Below are positions 62,371-64,000 of a stretch of DNA of 64,000 bases, in pieces. Origin of the DNA: Pseudomonadota bacterium (GTDB lineage Bacteria; Pseudomonadota; Gammaproteobacteria; Burkholderiales; Burkholderiaceae_F); NCBI GenBank assembly GCA_021838715.1, contig JAKCCX010000004.1, positions 16,396-80,395 of the forward strand, written 5' to 3'. The notes under the pieces were generated by a model. The model did not search any database and was not told where the DNA came from. It was given only the letters and a program-made list of their open reading frames with translations. The translations under genes and the position numbers were made by a program. The number at the start of each line of letters is the position of its first letter. Within the stretch, counting starts at the first letter, position 1.

Positions 62371-62550
62371 TCAGTCGATCTCCGGATCGTCGTCGCTTGG
62401 CAGCGTCGTCAATGCGAGTTCGATGTTTTCCGCCAGTTTGCTGGCGTAATGGGCCGCCTCGGCCAGATGGTGTTCGCGGTAGAACTGCATCTTCTTCCGC
62501 GCGTTTTCGATGTCTGCGGTAAGAATCGCGCGCAACTCGTCGTTCGTCAT
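62371..62550 (-). CDS. Small 59-aa protein of unknown function (below the ORF-track length cutoff)
   Basis: MTNDELRAILTADIENARKKMQFYREHHLAEAAHYASKLAENIELALTTLPSDDDPEID*; GGAGGGG RBS upstream; helical composition. Confidence 0.65.
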   Translation of the reverse strand: MTNDELRAILTADIENARKKMQFYREHHLAEAAHYASKLAENIELALTTLPSDDDPEID

Positions 62551-62602
62551 CGCCCCTCCCTATCGGTTCTGTGGGTCCAGTGCTGCCGCTTGCAAAAATG
62601 CT

Positions 62603-63430
62603 TCATGAAGTTTGCCAGAATGTCACCAGTCCCACGCCGGCGACCGGTTGCGTCAGTTCGATCCCCTGGATCGTTCCTGCCGGGCTGATCCGATAGCAGA
62701 CGGAGGTCTGCCCCGAGACCAGGCCATCCGTCGTACCCGACGCGTTCGGGCTCGTCGTATCGTCGAAGCACATCAGCGCCGTCGTCGCCGTATCGGCGTT
62801 GAGCGCGAAGGTCTCCGTCAGGGTGCCGTCGTTGACCGTCATCGTCGAATCGCGGTACAGATTCGCCGAAAACAGCGACGTCGACTGCCCTTCGGTCGCG
62901 GTCGCGGGAACCGGCGACACCGTCGGGGTCGGCGCCACGACTTCATATCCGCCGAGGTAATTGCTCCTCGAACCGAGAAATGCGTAGGTCGACGGATCGA
63001 AATAATTGGTCGTGGTCGTCACCGAGGGCGACGAGCCGTTCTCCGAAAACGTCTCCGTCACGTTGGCGGTGACCGCCGGAACAGGGGTTGCGGCTCCGGT
63101 CTGGAAACTCGCGCTCCCCCCCGGGGTCGAGGCGTAGACGACGGTGTAGCTGTTGCCCGAACTGTCATAGCCGCTGACCGTATAGGAAAACGTCTGCGTC
63201 GCGACGTTGGTCATCGCCGCCGCGGTATCGAAGGTGTCGGTCGAAGCCACCGGCGCCGGCTGGGTCGGCGGACTCGGTGTGGTCGGGATCGAGCAGAACA
63301 GCGGATCTCCGAAGGCGTCGTAGCCGCAGACGTAGCCGTTATCGTTGCTGCCGCAAGCAGCCAGCGCCAGAACCGCAGCCGCGCACAAGCCGCCTCGCGC
63401 GGCAAAACGAACGAGTTTCGTGGTCACCAC
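62603..63430 (-). CDS. Putative lipoprotein of unknown function
   Basis: Signal peptide with LAAC lipobox; Ser/Thr-rich extracellular-type sequence. Confidence 0.7.
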   Translation of the reverse strand: MVTTKLVRFAARGGLCAAAVLALAACGSNDNGYVCGYDAFGDPLFCSIPTTPSPPTQPAPVASTDTFDTAAAMTNVATQTFSYTVSGYDSSGNSYTVVYASTPGGSASFQTGAATPVPAVTANVTETFSENGSSPSVTTTTNYFDPSTYAFLGSRSNYLGGYEVVAPTPTVSPVPATATEGQSTSLFSANLYRDSTMTVNDGTLTETFALNADTATTALMCFDDTTSPNASGTTDGLVSGQTSVCYRISPAGTIQGIELTQPVAGVGLVTFWQTS

Positions 63431-63498
63431 GCGCTTCCGTCACATTCCCTGAAAGCCCCGGAGCCGGGGCTCTGCGCCTGCGCTCCCGCCGCGCGCCC

Positions 63499-63918
63499 TC
63501 AATCGTCGTCGCCGCCGCCGTAGTAGTAGCCGCCGCCCCCATAGCCATAGGGGGCCGGATAGGCGGGCTGCACGTACGCCGGCGGCGCGGGATAGGCCAC
63601 CGCCGGTGGCGCATATCCGTATCCGTACGCCGGTTGCGGCACGATGACCGCCGGCGGCGCCGCGACGACCGGCGGCGGGGCGACGCCCTGCGCGATCATC
63701 CCGCCCAACATGCCGCCCACCACTGCGGCGCCCATGCCTTCGCCGCCCCAGCCACCGCCCCAGCCTTCGCCACCGCGCCAGCCGTCGCCACCGCCCCAGC
63801 CGCCGCGCCAGCCATCGCCACCGCCCCAGCCACCGCGCCAGCCGTCCGCCTGCGCCGTCCCGAGCACCGCCGCGTTGGCGAGCAAGGCCAGAGCCACCAC
63901 ACCCAAAATCCGTTTCAT
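63499..63918 (-). CDS. Exported Gly/Trp/Tyr-rich low-complexity protein
   Basis: Signal peptide ...LGTAQADGWRGGWGGGDGWRGGWGGGDGWRGG...; Pro/Tyr-rich C-terminus ending GGGGYYYGGGDDD. Confidence 0.65.
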   Translation of the reverse strand: MKRILGVVALALLANAAVLGTAQADGWRGGWGGGDGWRGGWGGGDGWRGGEGWGGGWGGEGMGAAVVGGMLGGMIAQGVAPPPVVAAPPAVIVPQPAYGYGYAPPAVAYPAPPAYVQPAYPAPYGYGGGGYYYGGGDDD

Positions 63919-64000
63919 CACACTCTCCTCTTCCGGTTTCCCGGTGAATCCTCTGCCAATACTAGCGAACGACGCCGGCACCCGCACAGGCCATTGCGTT

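Overview
High-GC (roughly 68-70%) chromosomal window, most consistent with a betaproteobacterium by gene content and synteny. The centre (about 16,976-37,838) is a dense, mostly minus-strand housekeeping block: surE-pcm-nlpD-exonuclease-rlmD, ndk-rlmN-pilW-rodZ-ispG-hisS-yfgM-bamB-der-hfq-hflX-hflK-hflC-hisZ-purA-phosphoribosyltransferase. The flanks carry: a GGDEF/EAL protein (frameshifted, cut by the window edge); a P-type ATPase fused to a PAP2 phosphatase; an RND/HlyD pair next to a BlaR-like M56 peptidase and BlaI-like repressor with a perfect dyad operator candidate; glutathione peroxidase; a DUF5666-like lipoprotein; a DHA2 MFS pump; cutA; an SDR gene with a homopolymer frameshift signature; a TAXI-type binding protein; AI-2E permease; a DUF748/AsmA-like protein with six exact-length 44-aa tandem repeats; an EamA permease; a roughly 1-kb non-coding island with REP-like palindromes and a 33/34-bp inverted-repeat element; an HTH repressor with heptamer repeats at its promoter; a coupled cytochrome P450-pabB pair; pirin; a complete tripartite RND efflux operon; a c-type cytochrome; pal with terminator; a ClC channel; an MBL-fold protein; and small secreted or lipoproteins. 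No rRNA, tRNA, CRISPR array, transposase or integrase was recognised. Most very long ORFs in the supplied track are antisense or out-of-frame artefacts of high GC. No clearly new multi-gene system could be demonstrated. The best leads are the ATPase-PAP2 fusion, the 44-aa repeat protein, the inverted-repeat island, the BlaI-type module controlling an RND pump, and two homopolymer frameshifts.
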